This document shows positions 35,089 to 43,738 of a DNA stretch of 64,000 nucleotides, in pieces; positions within the stretch are counted from its first letter, which is position 1; each line of letters starts with the position of its first letter. The translations under genes and the position numbers were made by a program. The stretch is from Chitinivibrionales bacterium. Its GTDB lineage: Bacteria > Fibrobacterota > Chitinivibrionia > Chitinivibrionales > WJKA01. A model generated the notes under the pieces. That model had not been told where the DNA came from and did no database searches. It saw only the letters and a program-made list of their open reading frames with translations. The DNA is taken from the NCBI GenBank assembly GCA_014728215.1, contig WJLZ01000068.1:1-64000 (forward strand), written 5' to 3'.

Positions 35089-35147
35089 TAGGGCATAAAC
35101 GATACTTCTTAAAGTCACCGGCCGACCGGGATACGGATTGTTATAGA

Positions 35148-35510
35148 GTGTCTGCAACAGAATTTGAAATAAAAACAAGTGTAATCAACGGAGTTCCGGT
35201 TATCAAAATGACCGGGATGATGAAAGATCAGGATGTACTCCGGTTTTCAAGAGAAATGAGGAGTCTGGTCCGATCCAATTCCTCAGGAATAATTGTTGAT
35301 GTCAGTGATCTGCACTTTATCGACAGTCATGGACTTGGTATACTGGTTTATTTTCATAGCATGCTTGTAAAAAACAACAGAAGATTGTATGTACTTAATG
35401 AAAACAGAGATGAATTGTCATATATCAGTGGGCTTTTTAAAAGCACGCATCTTGATAAAGTTTTAAAGATTGTTAAATCTAAAGTAGAAATATTCCAGGA
35501 GCTTTCGTAG
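35148..35510 (+). CDS. STAS-domain protein, tandem copy 1
   Basis: A 120-residue single STAS domain starting at a GTG; no better ATG is available before the conserved first strand. The phospho-loop is FIDSHGLG, keeping Asp59 and Ser60 but with His in place of the second Ser, as in many RsbV-like antagonists outside Bacillus. It is followed 23 bp later by a second STAS gene, behind a strong promoter. The pair may be antagonists for the SpoIIE/HATPase protein at 29327. Confidence 0.85.
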   Translation: MSATEFEIKTSVINGVPVIKMTGMMKDQDVLRFSREMRSLVRSNSSGIIVDVSDLHFIDSHGLGILVYFHSMLVKNNRRLYVLNENRDELSYISGLFKSTHLDKVLKIVKSKVEIFQELS

Positions 35511-35532
35511 TGAGTTACAGGGAGGGATAATT

Positions 35533-35874
35533 ATGTCGGTTGATATTAGGGTTGGAAATGAAAACGGCGTACCGATTTTATCATTGAACGGAAGGGTTCG
35601 TGGTGAAGGTGACGAGAAATTGGGCCGGGAATTGGAAGTCGTGCTTGATCAGAAGAGCGATAAGGTAATAGTGGATGTCAGTAACGCCGAGTATATTGAC
35701 AGCCATGGGTTGGGAGTAATTATTTATTACCATAAAATATTACAGAATAAAAATCGACAACTGATTATTCTGAATAAAAATACCGATCCGGAATCATACA
35801 TGGCTCGTTTGATAGAAATAACCAACCTCGATAAGGTTCTCAAAGTTGTTGCTTCCCTTGAGAAAGTAACATAA
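35533..35874 (+). CDS. STAS-domain protein, tandem copy 2
   Basis: A 113-residue STAS protein behind a good SD (GGAGGGA). Its loop YIDSHGLG (Asp56, Ser57) and its C-terminal NLDKVLK helix are close to those of the first copy (HLDKVLK), so the two probably arose by duplication. It lies in the same transcript. Each copy may titrate the anti-sigma kinase under a different condition. Confidence 0.85.
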   Translation: MSVDIRVGNENGVPILSLNGRVRGEGDEKLGRELEVVLDQKSDKVIVDVSNAEYIDSHGLGVIIYYHKILQNKNRQLIILNKNTDPESYMARLIEITNLDKVLKVVASLEKVT

Positions 35875-35959
35875 CCATTCGGAAAACAGGCATCGAAAAA
35901 TAATTCAGTTTCATCCTCTACAACTCTCCCGAAAATCTCCCGTTAATAGGACCTGTCAA

Positions 35960-35977
35960 CTGGCGTGATTGGTGCAA
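35960..35977 (+). promoter_or_regulatory. Candidate sigma-54 (-24/-12) promoter
   Basis: The site reads CTGGCGTGATTGGTGCAA. The GG of the -24 element and GC of the -12 element are 12 bases apart, as sigma-54 holoenzyme requires, and TGGC and TGCA agree with the consensus. It is the only such match I found between genes. It points at the secreted protein starting at 36147, giving a leader of about 160 bases. RpoN is encoded at 47266. No upstream activator site was identified. Confidence 0.45.
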
Positions 35978-36146
35978 CGATTAAATCATGGCAGGAGTGC
36001 GGATACCCATCAAAAGAAGTCTTAAAGTGCGGAAAAATTTTTTTCATGACGGCCGTTTTAAAAAAAAACAGGAGAAAAAATAAAAAAATATAATTATTTT
36101 AATAATAGGCATTAAAGAAAATCTTATATATGAAGGAGGAAGCAGA

Positions 36147-37475
36147 ATGCTGGTTTTAAAAAGATTTGTACTGGTGGCTTTTATAACAAGCCTTGCGGCT
36201 GCGCAATGGACATTAGATCTCTCAGGAACCATTATTGATGAAAATGGAGACCCTATTGAAGGCGCAGAAGTGACTGCGCTTGTTCGAGGTGAATCGATTA
36301 CAACCGGGAGCGATGGCTCTTTTGAAGCAACCGGCATAATCAATAGAAAACCACTGACTTTCAATAAATACAATGCCCGTCTCAACAACGGTATTATCCG
36401 TTTTGACCTCGAAAAAAATGCCCTGGTAACCGTGGGGCTTTATACCCTTAAGGGGCAGTCTATTAAATTTATAAATAAGGGCGTACTTCCCAGGGGTACC
36501 CATTCAATAGTTTTGAATAAAAGGATGTTGCCGACTCAACTCTATGTTCTGAAAATGCGTGTGGGGAATGACATTCATTGTACCAGATTTATCAATGGAA
36601 GAAAACTGGGTTTTGAGAACGGCTTAAAATCCGGAGCTGCGCCACAAAAACGATCACTGGCAAAAAAAGGAATATGGATTGATACACTTGAAATTACCCA
36701 TAGCAATTATGAGACAAAGCGAGTACCCGTTGCCGATTACAATACCAACATTACGGTAACCCTTTTGGCCGAGGGGAGTGCAAAGCCGCAAATAACCGCA
36801 CCTACGGATATCCTTGCCTATGCCTATGAAAAAATCACTTTTGATGTTGAAGCAACAGACCCAAATGGCGGGGATATTACTTTGAGTATGAATAATGCTC
36901 CCGGGAGTGCAATGTTAAACAACAGCACATTTTCATGGCAGACATCGGTGAGCGATACCGGGACCTATGAAGTATCCATAGAAGCTGATAATGGAAGCGA
37001 AACCTCTCTTCAAACGGTTAATATCAATGTGGTTTACGAAACTGTGACAGATACTTGTAAGCGAATAAAAGTTCTCCGCCCAAACGGCGGTGAAGTCTTT
37101 CGGGTCGGCGATACCATGACCATTGTCTGGGTCGCCCATGAAGAAGGTATTTATCGCGGGGTCAGAGTTTCGGTATCACCCGATATGGGGATGACCGACT
37201 TGTTCTCCTTTAATGAAGATGAGGGCATTAAGAACGATAACTCGGAGTATTATACCGGCAATCTCGGCGTATTTCATTGGGAAGTTGCTTCCAGCTGGTT
37301 AGGACCCTATTTTCCTGTCAGCATGATTTCGGATGAATGTGTCGTTAATATTTACGGCGATTATGAAAAGGAACGGCTCAATGCCACGGGGGAATGTGAC
37401 GGTCCTTCATCAAGTATAGCTCAGGATTATTCCGATGCTCCCTTTTCAATTATCGACACAGCAACAACCCCGTAA
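36147..37475 (+). CDS. Secreted multi-domain protein with interrupted carboxypeptidase-like domain
   Basis: A 442-residue exported protein behind a strong SD (AAGGAGGAAG). The signal peptide ends near AAAQW (residue 19). A carboxypeptidase-regulatory-like beta domain begins (DLSGTIIDENGDPIEGAEVTA) and finishes near residue 215, with a sorting-domain-like segment inside (about 82-150: LVTVGLYTLKGQ, then LPRGTHSIVL and LYVLKM). Then come an immunoglobulin/cadherin-like domain (about 215-300) and a Kre9-like segment with VLRPNGGEVF. This layout recalls Fibrobacter surface proteins. No catalytic domain is seen; it may bind a surface or polysaccharide. Confidence 0.75.
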   Translation: MLVLKRFVLVAFITSLAAAQWTLDLSGTIIDENGDPIEGAEVTALVRGESITTGSDGSFEATGIINRKPLTFNKYNARLNNGIIRFDLEKNALVTVGLYTLKGQSIKFINKGVLPRGTHSIVLNKRMLPTQLYVLKMRVGNDIHCTRFINGRKLGFENGLKSGAAPQKRSLAKKGIWIDTLEITHSNYETKRVPVADYNTNITVTLLAEGSAKPQITAPTDILAYAYEKITFDVEATDPNGGDITLSMNNAPGSAMLNNSTFSWQTSVSDTGTYEVSIEADNGSETSLQTVNINVVYETVTDTCKRIKVLRPNGGEVFRVGDTMTIVWVAHEEGIYRGVRVSVSPDMGMTDLFSFNEDEGIKNDNSEYYTGNLGVFHWEVASSWLGPYFPVSMISDECVVNIYGDYEKERLNATGECDGPSSSIAQDYSDAPFSIIDTATTP

Positions 37476-37502
37476 AGCTTTTCTAAAAATATTTACTGAA
37501 GG

Positions 37503-37542
37503 ACGGCTTCTCCGGTTTAACACTGGTGAAGCCGTTTCTTTT
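37503..37542 (+). terminator. Rho-independent terminator
   Basis: ACGGCTTC pairs with GAAGCCGT, extended inward by four further pairs after one mismatch, followed by TTCTTTT. It ends the transcript of the secreted protein gene, 28 bp after its stop codon. Confidence 0.85.
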
Positions 37543-37643
37543 ATGGGGCATCAATTTCAATTGGTCATGGCCTGTTTATTATTTTTAGTAACACCAATAG
37601 TTAATGGAGCATAAAAAGCAATGCAACAGATGGATATTCTTTC

Positions 37644-38327
37644 ATGTCGAACCAAATGAATGAAAACTACGATCATCTTCAGACCCGGATAGCAGCCGCT
37701 TGTAAAAGAGTAGACCGCTCTCCCGATTCAGTCCGTTTGATTGTCGTAACAAAGACCCATCCGGTAGAGACTGTTCAATCGGTGATTGATCTGGGTATTA
37801 CCGATATCGGTGAAAACAGGGTACAGGAAATTGTACATAAGGAGCCGCATTTGACCGGAGAGTATACCCTTCATATGGTAGGGCATCTTCAAACCAATAA
37901 AGTGAATAAAGTTTTGCCCCATATTCGATGGATTCATTCAATTGACCGGGAAAAGCTTGTAAATGCGATTGAATCAGCCCAAAAGGAGTCCTCGGAAACA
38001 ATCAATGCTCTTGTTCAGGTAAATACATCAGGTGAAAGCTCGAAATATGGATGTTCACCCGATAAATGTCTCGGGTTGTGCGAACGTGTTTGTGCCAGTG
38101 GCGCCCTGCAATTCAGGGGGCTCATGACTATCGGGCCCCTCGGGGGAGGCGAGGCCGGCGCACGAAAGTCTTTTGAAATGCTTCGTAACCTTGGGGAAAA
38201 ATGCCGGGGATTAACCAATTCTCTTGAACTCTCCATGGGCATGAGTGACGATTTTGAATGGGCGATTGAAGAAGGCGCAACCATGATTCGGGTAGGAAGT
38301 TTACTCTTAGGAAGGCGATCTCAATAA
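37644..38327 (+). CDS. yggS: YggS-family PLP homeostasis protein
   Basis: A 227-residue alanine-racemase-fold protein that binds pyridoxal phosphate without racemase activity and controls PLP and amino-acid balance. The PLP lysine lies in VVTKTH, with GENRVQEI, the HMVGHLQTNK segment and a C-terminal SMGMSDDFEWAIEEGATMIRVGS all present. It begins the YggS-YggT-DivIVA-DUF167-PNP-IleS run, one base ahead of yggT. The ATG at 37644 is not preceded by a clear SD; another ATG lies 12 bases later. Confidence 0.92.
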   Translation: MSNQMNENYDHLQTRIAAACKRVDRSPDSVRLIVVTKTHPVETVQSVIDLGITDIGENRVQEIVHKEPHLTGEYTLHMVGHLQTNKVNKVLPHIRWIHSIDREKLVNAIESAQKESSETINALVQVNTSGESSKYGCSPDKCLGLCERVCASGALQFRGLMTIGPLGGGEAGARKSFEMLRNLGEKCRGLTNSLELSMGMSDDFEWAIEEGATMIRVGSLLLGRRSQ

Positions 38328-38328
38328 A

Positions 38329-38577
38329 ATGCAATTAGTACTTTTTTTAATCAGAATTTATGAAATTATCCTGATAATACGAATAGTTATGTCCTGGATG
38401 CATGTCGACCCCTATCATCCGGCGGCACGATTTATTCACAATGTAACAGAGCCGGTGCTCGAACCGATTCGACGAATCCTGCCGACAAACAGCATAGGAA
38501 TAGACTTTTCCCCGTTGGTCGTATTTCTAATAATTTCGATTTTACGGCGGATACTGTTTCAACCGGTGTATTTTTAG
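38329..38577 (+). CDS. YggT-family membrane protein
   Basis: An 82-residue protein with two hydrophobic helices separated by a loop holding DPYHP, AARFIHNVTEPVLEPIRRI and LPTNSIGIDFSPLVVFL. These are the YggT/YlmG hallmarks. YlmG-type proteins are linked to division or photosystem assembly in other groups. Its start lies immediately after the yggS stop. Neighbouring yggS and divIVA support a division-site role. Confidence 0.9.
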   Translation: MQLVLFLIRIYEIILIIRIVMSWMHVDPYHPAARFIHNVTEPVLEPIRRILPTNSIGIDFSPLVVFLIISILRRILFQPVYF

Positions 38578-38612
38578 CTGTATCGGCACAATCACTTATC
38601 AAAGAGGTTTCT

Positions 38613-39179
38613 ATGCGCATTTCTCCGCTGGACATTCGAAAACAGCCCTTTCGTAAAACGGTAATGGGGTTTGATCCTGATGAGGTAAACAGCTTTCTGG
38701 AAATGGTTGCAAATGAGTTTGAATCGGTAATCAAACAGAATAATGAGTTGGCCACCCAGGCAAAGATATCCGCAGAAAAGCTGGAAGACTATACGAAAAT
38801 TGAGAAGACGCTGAACCAGACACTCCTTACTGCACAGAGGGCGACTGATGAAGCCCGGGTAAATGCCCAGAAGGAATCTGAGCTGATAATTAAAGATGCT
38901 CAGATTCGCGCTAATTCCTATGAAGATGAAGCCCGGCAGCGGGTACATAAGCTTGAAAATGACCTGATAACCCTGAAAAATCAGCGAGATCATTTTCTTT
39001 CACGCTTTAAAGCGGTCCTGAAAACTCAGCTTGATCTGTTGGAAACTATTTCCGGCGAGCTGAAGGGGTTGGATTCTCAAGGACAGTCGGAAAAGTTTGA
39101 AGATGAAACCATGGATGAGGTTCCTTCACAACCGGATCTTACCGGCGATGATGATGATATCGACGAGATCGTTGTTTGA
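38613..39179 (+). CDS. DivIVA-domain coiled-coil protein
   Basis: A 188-residue protein. The N-terminal membrane-binding segment (SPLDIRKQPFRKTVMGFDPDEVNSFLE, read in parts at 4-30) is characteristic of DivIVA/GpsB. A long coiled coil (about 30-160) follows, then an acidic tail. DivIVA marks poles and septa by sensing membrane curvature. It lies 35 bp after yggT and 18 bp before a DUF167 gene, within the ylm-like cluster. DivIVA is less usual in a Gram-negative with LPS. Confidence 0.9.
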   Translation: MRISPLDIRKQPFRKTVMGFDPDEVNSFLEMVANEFESVIKQNNELATQAKISAEKLEDYTKIEKTLNQTLLTAQRATDEARVNAQKESELIIKDAQIRANSYEDEARQRVHKLENDLITLKNQRDHFLSRFKAVLKTQLDLLETISGELKGLDSQGQSEKFEDETMDEVPSQPDLTGDDDDIDEIVV

Positions 39180-39197
39180 GGACTCTGGGGCCTGAAT

Positions 39198-39488
39198 ATG
39201 GACAGTGATTCGTCTGCGGCATGCTTGCTGGAGGTGTTCCTCAAGCCCAAAGCAAAAAACAATAAAATTGTTGCCCTTGACGATAGTCGAGTAACTATTG
39301 CAGTTACCGCACCGCCGGTTGATAATAAAGCAAATGCTGCGCTGATAAAATTTATTGCGGATCAGCTCGGTATCCGTAAGTCGGCCTGCACCATTGTCAA
39401 GGGATACCGTTCCCGGAATAAAGTGGTGACGATTATCGATATGCCGCAAGAGACTGTTTTTGCAAGACTCAGAAACCGGATTGCGTAA
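39198..39488 (+). CDS. DUF167 (YggU-type) protein
   Basis: A 96-residue protein of the UPF0235/YggU family. It opens with a LEVFLKPKAKNN-like strand, has the conserved APPVDNKANAALIKFIAD motif (about 35-52), then the GYRSRNKVV turn. The fold is known but the function is not. YggU commonly clusters with yggT and yggS, as it does here. Confidence 0.88.
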   Translation: MDSDSSAACLLEVFLKPKAKNNKIVALDDSRVTIAVTAPPVDNKANAALIKFIADQLGIRKSACTIVKGYRSRNKVVTIIDMPQETVFARLRNRIA

Positions 39489-39544
39489 TCTGCGGTAGAT
39501 AATTCGACTCTATAAAAAATTGTGATAAATCTGAAAGGACTCCT

Positions 39545-40366
39545 ATGCAAAGAAGATTCGACAGCATACAGGAAGCTAAATGGGCGATCGAGGAAAAGTG
39601 CGATTTAAAGCCGGACTTCGGTATCATTCTTGGAACCGGGCTGGGAAAACTTGCCGGCTCAATCGAGCCGGAGGCCGTCATTTCCTATGAAGATATTCCG
39701 AATTTTGCCCGTTCAACAGTCGAGACGCACGCCGGCAAGCTTATCATGGGAACCCTTTCCGGAAAAAAAGTCATGGCCATGCAGGGGCGGTTCCATTATT
39801 ATGAAGGTTATACGATGCAGCAGATCGTATTTCCGGTTCAGGTAATGAAATTTCTGGGAGCTCATACGCTGATCATATCAAATGCCTGCGGTGGACTCAA
39901 CCCCCATTATCCTCCGGGAACAATTATGGCCATCAGCGATCATATAAACCTGTTGAGTGATAATCCGCTTATCGGTCCCAACGACAATAGAATCGGATCT
40001 CGATATCCCGATATGTCGGAACCCTATTCAAAAGAGTTGATTGAAAAAGCATCCGCTATTGCGCTTGATAACAAAATTCCTCTGGAACGGGGTATATATG
40101 CAGCCATGAGCGGGCCATCGCTCGAAACCAGGGCCGAATATCGGATGCTGCGGCTTATCGGTGCGGATGTTATCGGGATGAGCACCGTGCCCGAAGTTAT
40201 CGCTGCAGTGCATGCGGGGCTGAAAGTTCTGGGCCTTTCCGTTGTCACCGATGCCTGCCTTCCCGACGCCCTTGAGCCTGCAGATATCAATAAGATTATT
40301 GCCGTGGCGGGTCAAGCAGAGCCTAAGCTTGTATTATTAATCAAAAAGGTACTGGAAGCGTTATAA
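39545..40366 (+). CDS. Purine nucleoside phosphorylase
   Basis: A 273-residue trimeric-type PNP that splits (deoxy)inosine and guanosine with phosphate for purine salvage. ILGTGLGKLAG is the phosphate-binding start and MQGRFHYYEGY the conserved His/Tyr region. ISNACGGLNP, GPSLETRAEYRML and VTDACLP are the base-binding segments. Its length is that of mammalian/Bacillus PunA. It lies upstream of ileS in the same direction, with a 23-bp gap. Confidence 0.93.
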   Translation: MQRRFDSIQEAKWAIEEKCDLKPDFGIILGTGLGKLAGSIEPEAVISYEDIPNFARSTVETHAGKLIMGTLSGKKVMAMQGRFHYYEGYTMQQIVFPVQVMKFLGAHTLIISNACGGLNPHYPPGTIMAISDHINLLSDNPLIGPNDNRIGSRYPDMSEPYSKELIEKASAIALDNKIPLERGIYAAMSGPSLETRAEYRMLRLIGADVIGMSTVPEVIAAVHAGLKVLGLSVVTDACLPDALEPADINKIIAVAGQAEPKLVLLIKKVLEAL

Positions 40367-40388
40367 ACAGGAAAGTGATAGACATGTT

Positions 40389-43300
40389 ATGAGTGATAAT
40401 ACATTTTTCGATCAGGTGAATAATCAGATCAGTTTTCCAGAGGTTGAAAATGAAATCCTCAAGTTCTGGGATGATAATAAGACTTTTTACAAAAGTCTGC
40501 AAAAAACGCAGACTAATAAGGCCTATGTTTTCTACGATGGTCCTCCTTTTGCAACGGGACTCCCTCATTACGGGCATCTCCTTGCCGGCACACTCAAAGA
40601 TATTATTCCTCGTTACTGGACTATGCGTGGAAATTATGTTGAGCGCCGCTTCGGTTGGGATTGTCATGGATTGCCGGTAGAAAACGAGATGGAACGGGAA
40701 CTGGGTGTTTCCGGAAAACGGGATATCGAAAAGCTCGGTAGATTCATTTTCAATGAGGCGTGCCGTTCTATCGTGTTGCGGTATACAGGTCAATGGGAAG
40801 AGATCGTTCTTAAAATGGGGCGATGGGTCGATTTCGACAATCAGTATCGTACCATGGACCCGGGCTATATGGAAAGCATCTGGTGGGTGTTCAAACAGGT
40901 ATGGGAAAAAGAACTGATATACCAGGGGTTTCGGGTCCAACCCTATTGTCCCCGGTGCGCTACTCCTCTGTCGAATTTTGAAGTCAATGAGGGATATCAG
41001 GATACTCAGGGGCCGTCGATTACCGTGACTTTCCCTTTAACCGACGATCCTCAAACAAAAATTCTTGTCTGGACTACGACACCATGGACGTTGCCGTCAA
41101 ATGTGGTCCTTGCCGTCGGCGAGGACATACCGTATGTTAAAATTCGGGACGGTGAATCGCTCTATATTCTGGCAAAGGATCGCCTCGGTGCTTATTACAA
41201 AGACGAATCCGAGTATGAAATCGTAGAGGAGTTTCCTGGCTCCAGACTGTCGGGTGTACGCTATCAGCCCATTTTCGAGTTTTTTACCGACAGGTCCGAT
41301 AAATTTTTTCAGGTTACGACTGCCGATTTTGTTTCAACCGAAGATGGTACGGGCATTGTGCACGTTGCACCTGCTTTTGGTGAGGACGACTTTCAGGTTG
41401 GCGCCCGGCTCGGTCTTCCGATTGTCTGTCCTGTTGATGATGAAGGACGGTTTGCCGATGAGGTTTCGCCGTGGAAAGGCAGGCTGGTTTTCGATGCAGA
41501 TCCGGATATTATCAAAGAGCTCAAGGCAAGGGGGCGTCTGGTCCATCGGAGCACAATCCAGCATCGGTATCCTTTCTGCTATCGTTGTGATACCGCCCTG
41601 ATTTACAAGGCCATTACCACCTGGTTTATGAAAATCGAGCCTCTCAAGCAGAATATGCTTGATAATAACCGGACGATCCATTGGGTACCGGAACATTTGA
41701 AAAACGGACGGTTCGGCAAAGGCGTCGAGAGCGCCCCCGACTGGAATATTTCCCGTAACCGTTACTGGGGCACTCCCCTGCCGGTATGGACGTGTGAATG
41801 CGGCCATACGGAATGTGTCGGTTCTATCCAGGAATTGCACCGACTTATGGGTAATGGCGATGAAGATAAGGGACAGGCTCTTCATGATGAAACGATCAAA
41901 AAACTGAAACAGATCCTGAAGCAGGAGACCGAATCCCGTCTTAAAGAGAACGGTATGGAAACCTCCTGGGCGGCAAAACTCGAGAACGCAGATATTCCTC
42001 CTAATGATCTTCATACCCATGTGGTGGATATGCTCGAGCTTACGTGTCCTTCCTGCAAAAAAGAACCCATGGTTCGTACGCCCGAAGTACTCGACTGCTG
42101 GTTCGAGTCGGGTTCAATGCCCTATGCGCAGGGCCATTATCCTTTTGACAATGAGAATCATTTCGATCGGCTGTTTCCCGCAGATTTCATTGCCGAAGGA
42201 CTCGATCAGACCAGAGGGTGGTTTTATACATTGACCGTGCTGGCATCAGCACTTTTCGGAAAACCTGCCTTTAAAAATGTCGTGGTCAACGGAATCATTC
42301 TTTCGGAAGAAGGTAAAAAGCTTTCGAAACGGTTGCGAAATTATGCACCGCCGTCCGAGGTGCTCGACACCCTTGGCGCCGATGCCCTTCGTCTTTTTCT
42401 GATCAATTCTCCAGCGGTCAAGGCTGAGGACCTTCGTTTTTCCGAAAAGGGAATTCTGGAAATGTCTCGAGCAGTGTTGCTTCCTTTCTGGAACGCCTAT
42501 TCCTTTTTTGTTACCTATGCGAATGTTGACGGCTGGAAGCCCCGGGGAACAGGCGCGCCGTCGAGCGGAAATGAACTTGACCGGTGGATTGTGTCGCTCC
42601 TGAATCATGTGGTTGCCGGTGTGAATAATGAAATGGAACAGTATAATCTGTACAGAGTTGTACCGAATCTGGTCGATTTTATCGATAATCTCACCAATTG
42701 GTATATCCGTCGGAGCCGCCGTCGTTTCTGGAAAAGCGAAAACGACGACGACAAAAATGACGCTTATGAAACGCTTTACTATGTGCTGGTGGAATTTTCC
42801 AAAGTTATGGCGCCTTTTCTTCCTTTTCTCACCGAGGCCATCTATAAAAATCTTGTGGCAAAAAGGGTGAGTGATGCCCTGCAGAGTATTCATCTTACCG
42901 GCTATCCCCGGAAAAATGACCGTCTCATCGATCCGGATCTCGAAACAAAAATGAGACTGGTACGGCAGGCGGTCATCATGGGACGTATATTGCGGAGTCG
43001 CTTTACCATTAAAAATCGCCAGCCGTTGAAAAAAATGACCCTCATCGTGATTGATGACCGTATTCGAGAGTTGCTCCGCGACATGGCTGATCTTATTAAG
43101 GATGAACTGAATATCAAGCAGGTCGAATTCGATAAGAACGAAGACCGGGTCGTATCCCTTTCCGCAAAGCCGAATTTCAGAAAGCTTGGAAGGGAATTCG
43201 GGTCCCGGATGAAAGAGGCGGCCGCAACGATCGAAGGTTTTACCCAGGAACAGATCCAGGAAATGATGAATGGCGCAACGTATGAGGTTCTTGGAAGACA

Positions 43301-43676
43301 GATCGGCATCGATGACATCGAAATCAGGCGGACAAAGCATCCTGGTATCGAAGTCGAAACCCAGGATGAAATCACGGTTGCCCTGGATACGGAAATTACC
43401 GATGAACTCGCCAGAGAGGGAATCGCCCGGGAGTTTGTCAACAGAATACAGAACCTTCGGAAAAAAAGAGATCTTGCGGTAACCGACCGGATTATCGTTG
43501 CCGCCGAAGGTGAGGAGACGATCAGGAGTGCGGTTGCCAGTCACGAAGAATATGTATGCAACGAGACATTGGCCATTGCTCTCAAGTGGGATGATAAACA
43601 CCTTGCGGAAAAAGGCGGAGAGAAAACCGAAATTAACGGTATGAAGGCAACACTGGATATTTCACTTGCAGAATAA
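40389..43676 (+). CDS. ileS: Isoleucyl-tRNA synthetase, class 2 (eukaryote-like) form
   Basis: A 1095-residue class I synthetase. The signature motif is GLPHYGH (57-63, the HIGH box) and the KMSKS loop reads KLSKR (644-648). CP1 editing residues and a C-terminal anticodon-binding region follow. The sequence around DGPPFATGLPHYGH is of the eukaryotic/Bacteroidetes/spirochaete type (IleS2), which is usually insensitive to mupirocin. There is no C-terminal zinc finger like that of the E. coli enzyme. Unlike the Firmicutes cluster, no lspA follows. Confidence 0.95.
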   Translation: MSDNTFFDQVNNQISFPEVENEILKFWDDNKTFYKSLQKTQTNKAYVFYDGPPFATGLPHYGHLLAGTLKDIIPRYWTMRGNYVERRFGWDCHGLPVENEMERELGVSGKRDIEKLGRFIFNEACRSIVLRYTGQWEEIVLKMGRWVDFDNQYRTMDPGYMESIWWVFKQVWEKELIYQGFRVQPYCPRCATPLSNFEVNEGYQDTQGPSITVTFPLTDDPQTKILVWTTTPWTLPSNVVLAVGEDIPYVKIRDGESLYILAKDRLGAYYKDESEYEIVEEFPGSRLSGVRYQPIFEFFTDRSDKFFQVTTADFVSTEDGTGIVHVAPAFGEDDFQVGARLGLPIVCPVDDEGRFADEVSPWKGRLVFDADPDIIKELKARGRLVHRSTIQHRYPFCYRCDTALIYKAITTWFMKIEPLKQNMLDNNRTIHWVPEHLKNGRFGKGVESAPDWNISRNRYWGTPLPVWTCECGHTECVGSIQELHRLMGNGDEDKGQALHDETIKKLKQILKQETESRLKENGMETSWAAKLENADIPPNDLHTHVVDMLELTCPSCKKEPMVRTPEVLDCWFESGSMPYAQGHYPFDNENHFDRLFPADFIAEGLDQTRGWFYTLTVLASALFGKPAFKNVVVNGIILSEEGKKLSKRLRNYAPPSEVLDTLGADALRLFLINSPAVKAEDLRFSEKGILEMSRAVLLPFWNAYSFFVTYANVDGWKPRGTGAPSSGNELDRWIVSLLNHVVAGVNNEMEQYNLYRVVPNLVDFIDNLTNWYIRRSRRRFWKSENDDDKNDAYETLYYVLVEFSKVMAPFLPFLTEAIYKNLVAKRVSDALQSIHLTGYPRKNDRLIDPDLETKMRLVRQAVIMGRILRSRFTIKNRQPLKKMTLIVIDDRIRELLRDMADLIKDELNIKQVEFDKNEDRVVSLSAKPNFRKLGREFGSRMKEAAATIEGFTQEQIQEMMNGATYEVLGRQIGIDDIEIRRTKHPGIEVETQDEITVALDTEITDELAREGIAREFVNRIQNLRKKRDLAVTDRIIVAAEGEETIRSAVASHEEYVCNETLAIALKWDDKHLAEKGGEKTEINGMKATLDISLAE

Positions 43677-43738
43677 CAATTTTAAAAAGACCAGAGGAAC
43701 AAATAGCATTACAAAAAATAAAAAACGACATTATATAC

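Noticed and set aside
41334-42020. A 228-codon minus-strand open frame inside ileS
   Set aside because: Antisense shadow of a gene with clear motifs; no ribosome-binding site or family.
42246-43601. A 451-codon open frame on the minus strand inside ileS
   Set aside because: It lies wholly opposite a well-supported synthetase gene, has no recognisable domains, and its composition mirrors the antisense of a coding strand.
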